Source: Gammaproteobacteria bacterium RBG_16_57_12 (lineage in GTDB: Bacteria; Pseudomonadota; Gammaproteobacteria; RBG-16-57-12). From it: a DNA stretch of 5,495 nt. The stretch is from NCBI GenBank assembly GCA_001801365.1, contig MGXL01000067.1:2571-8065 (forward strand), read 5' to 3'. Below, piece after piece: positions 5,355 to 5,495 of this stretch. The translations under genes were made by a program, and so were the position numbers. The notes below the pieces were generated by a model. It saw nothing but the letters and a program-made list of their open reading frames with translations, did no database searches and was not told where the DNA came from. How positions within the stretch are numbered: position 1 is the first letter of the stretch; each line of letters starts with the position of its first letter.

Positions 5355-5495
5355 TGAAAAGATTCAATGTCATTTTGCTCGTGATATTTTGGTGTCAAAT
5401 CTCTCTGGCTCAGGCGGCCCCTCTGACCATCGAGATCACCCGCGGAGTGAGCGGCGCATCACCGATCGCGATCGTGCCCTTCGGTGTCGAGAATG
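5354..5495 (+). CDS. tolB: Tol-Pal system protein TolB, N-terminal part (runs off right edge)
   Basis: TolB is the periplasmic beta-propeller protein that binds Pal and is pulled off by TolA. Only 47 codons are visible. They begin with a Sec signal peptide: basic MKR, a hydrophobic core (FNVILLVIFWCQISLA) and an AQA cleavage motif (19-21), giving a mature protein starting APLTIEITRGVSGASPIAIV. The TIEIT-x-G start and the PIAIVPF stretch are typical of mature TolB. C14 lies inside the signal core and is not in a lipobox. The ATG at 5354 overlaps the tolA stop (TAATG), so translation is probably by re-initiation; no strong ribosome-binding site is seen. pal and the ybgF/cpoB gene would be expected downstream, outside the window. 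Confidence 0.95.
   Translation, partial: MKRFNVILLVIFWCQISLAQAAPLTIEITRGVSGASPIAIVPFGVEN

Overview
The window comes from a gammaproteobacterium. The evidence is the gene order ruvC-ruvA-ruvB-ybgC-tolQ-tolR-tolA-tolB, the closeness of the Ruv proteins to the E. coli versions (same lengths for RuvA, same catalytic residue numbers for RuvC), and an upstream TPR protein that resembles the C-terminus of MSHA-pilus protein MshN. Coding DNA is fairly GC-rich, while the 362-695 leader is visibly more AT-rich. I cannot name a genus. All genes are on the + strand.

Layout: 2-361 is the 3' end of a TPR-domain gene that enters from the left edge. 362-695 is a long non-coding leader. It holds a small hairpin (381-399), a -10-like TATAAT overlapped by a LexA-like CTG-N10-CAG element (404-423), a stretch in which I recognise nothing (about 424-562), and a decayed remnant of the yebC 5' end that keeps its Shine-Dalgarno sequence and start codon (563-667). 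ruvC (696-1223), ruvA (1220-1831) and ruvB (1936-2982) encode the complete Holliday-junction resolvasome. ybgC (3007-3444), tolQ (3434-4111), tolR (4108-4557), tolA (4560-5354) and the first 47 codons of tolB (5354 to the right edge) form the start of a Tol-Pal envelope operon.

How the genes work together: RuvA binds four-way junctions, RuvB hexamers drive branch migration by ATP hydrolysis, and RuvC cuts the junction. TolQ and TolR form a proton-driven inner-membrane motor that energises TolA, which spans the periplasm to reach TolB and Pal at the outer membrane during cell constriction. YbgC is the cytoplasmic thioesterase usually encoded with them. The 4-, 11-, 4- and 1-base overlaps, the 2-base gap before tolA and the 24-base gap between ruvB and ybgC suggest one co-transcribed unit. 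Only the 104-base ruvA-ruvB gap could plausibly separate parts of it.

This is mostly conserved housekeeping DNA and I see no wholly new system. The parts worth a second look are in the ruvC leader: the yebC fossil, the short frame it leaves running into ruvC, and the possible SOS operator that would control the ruv genes and possibly tol.
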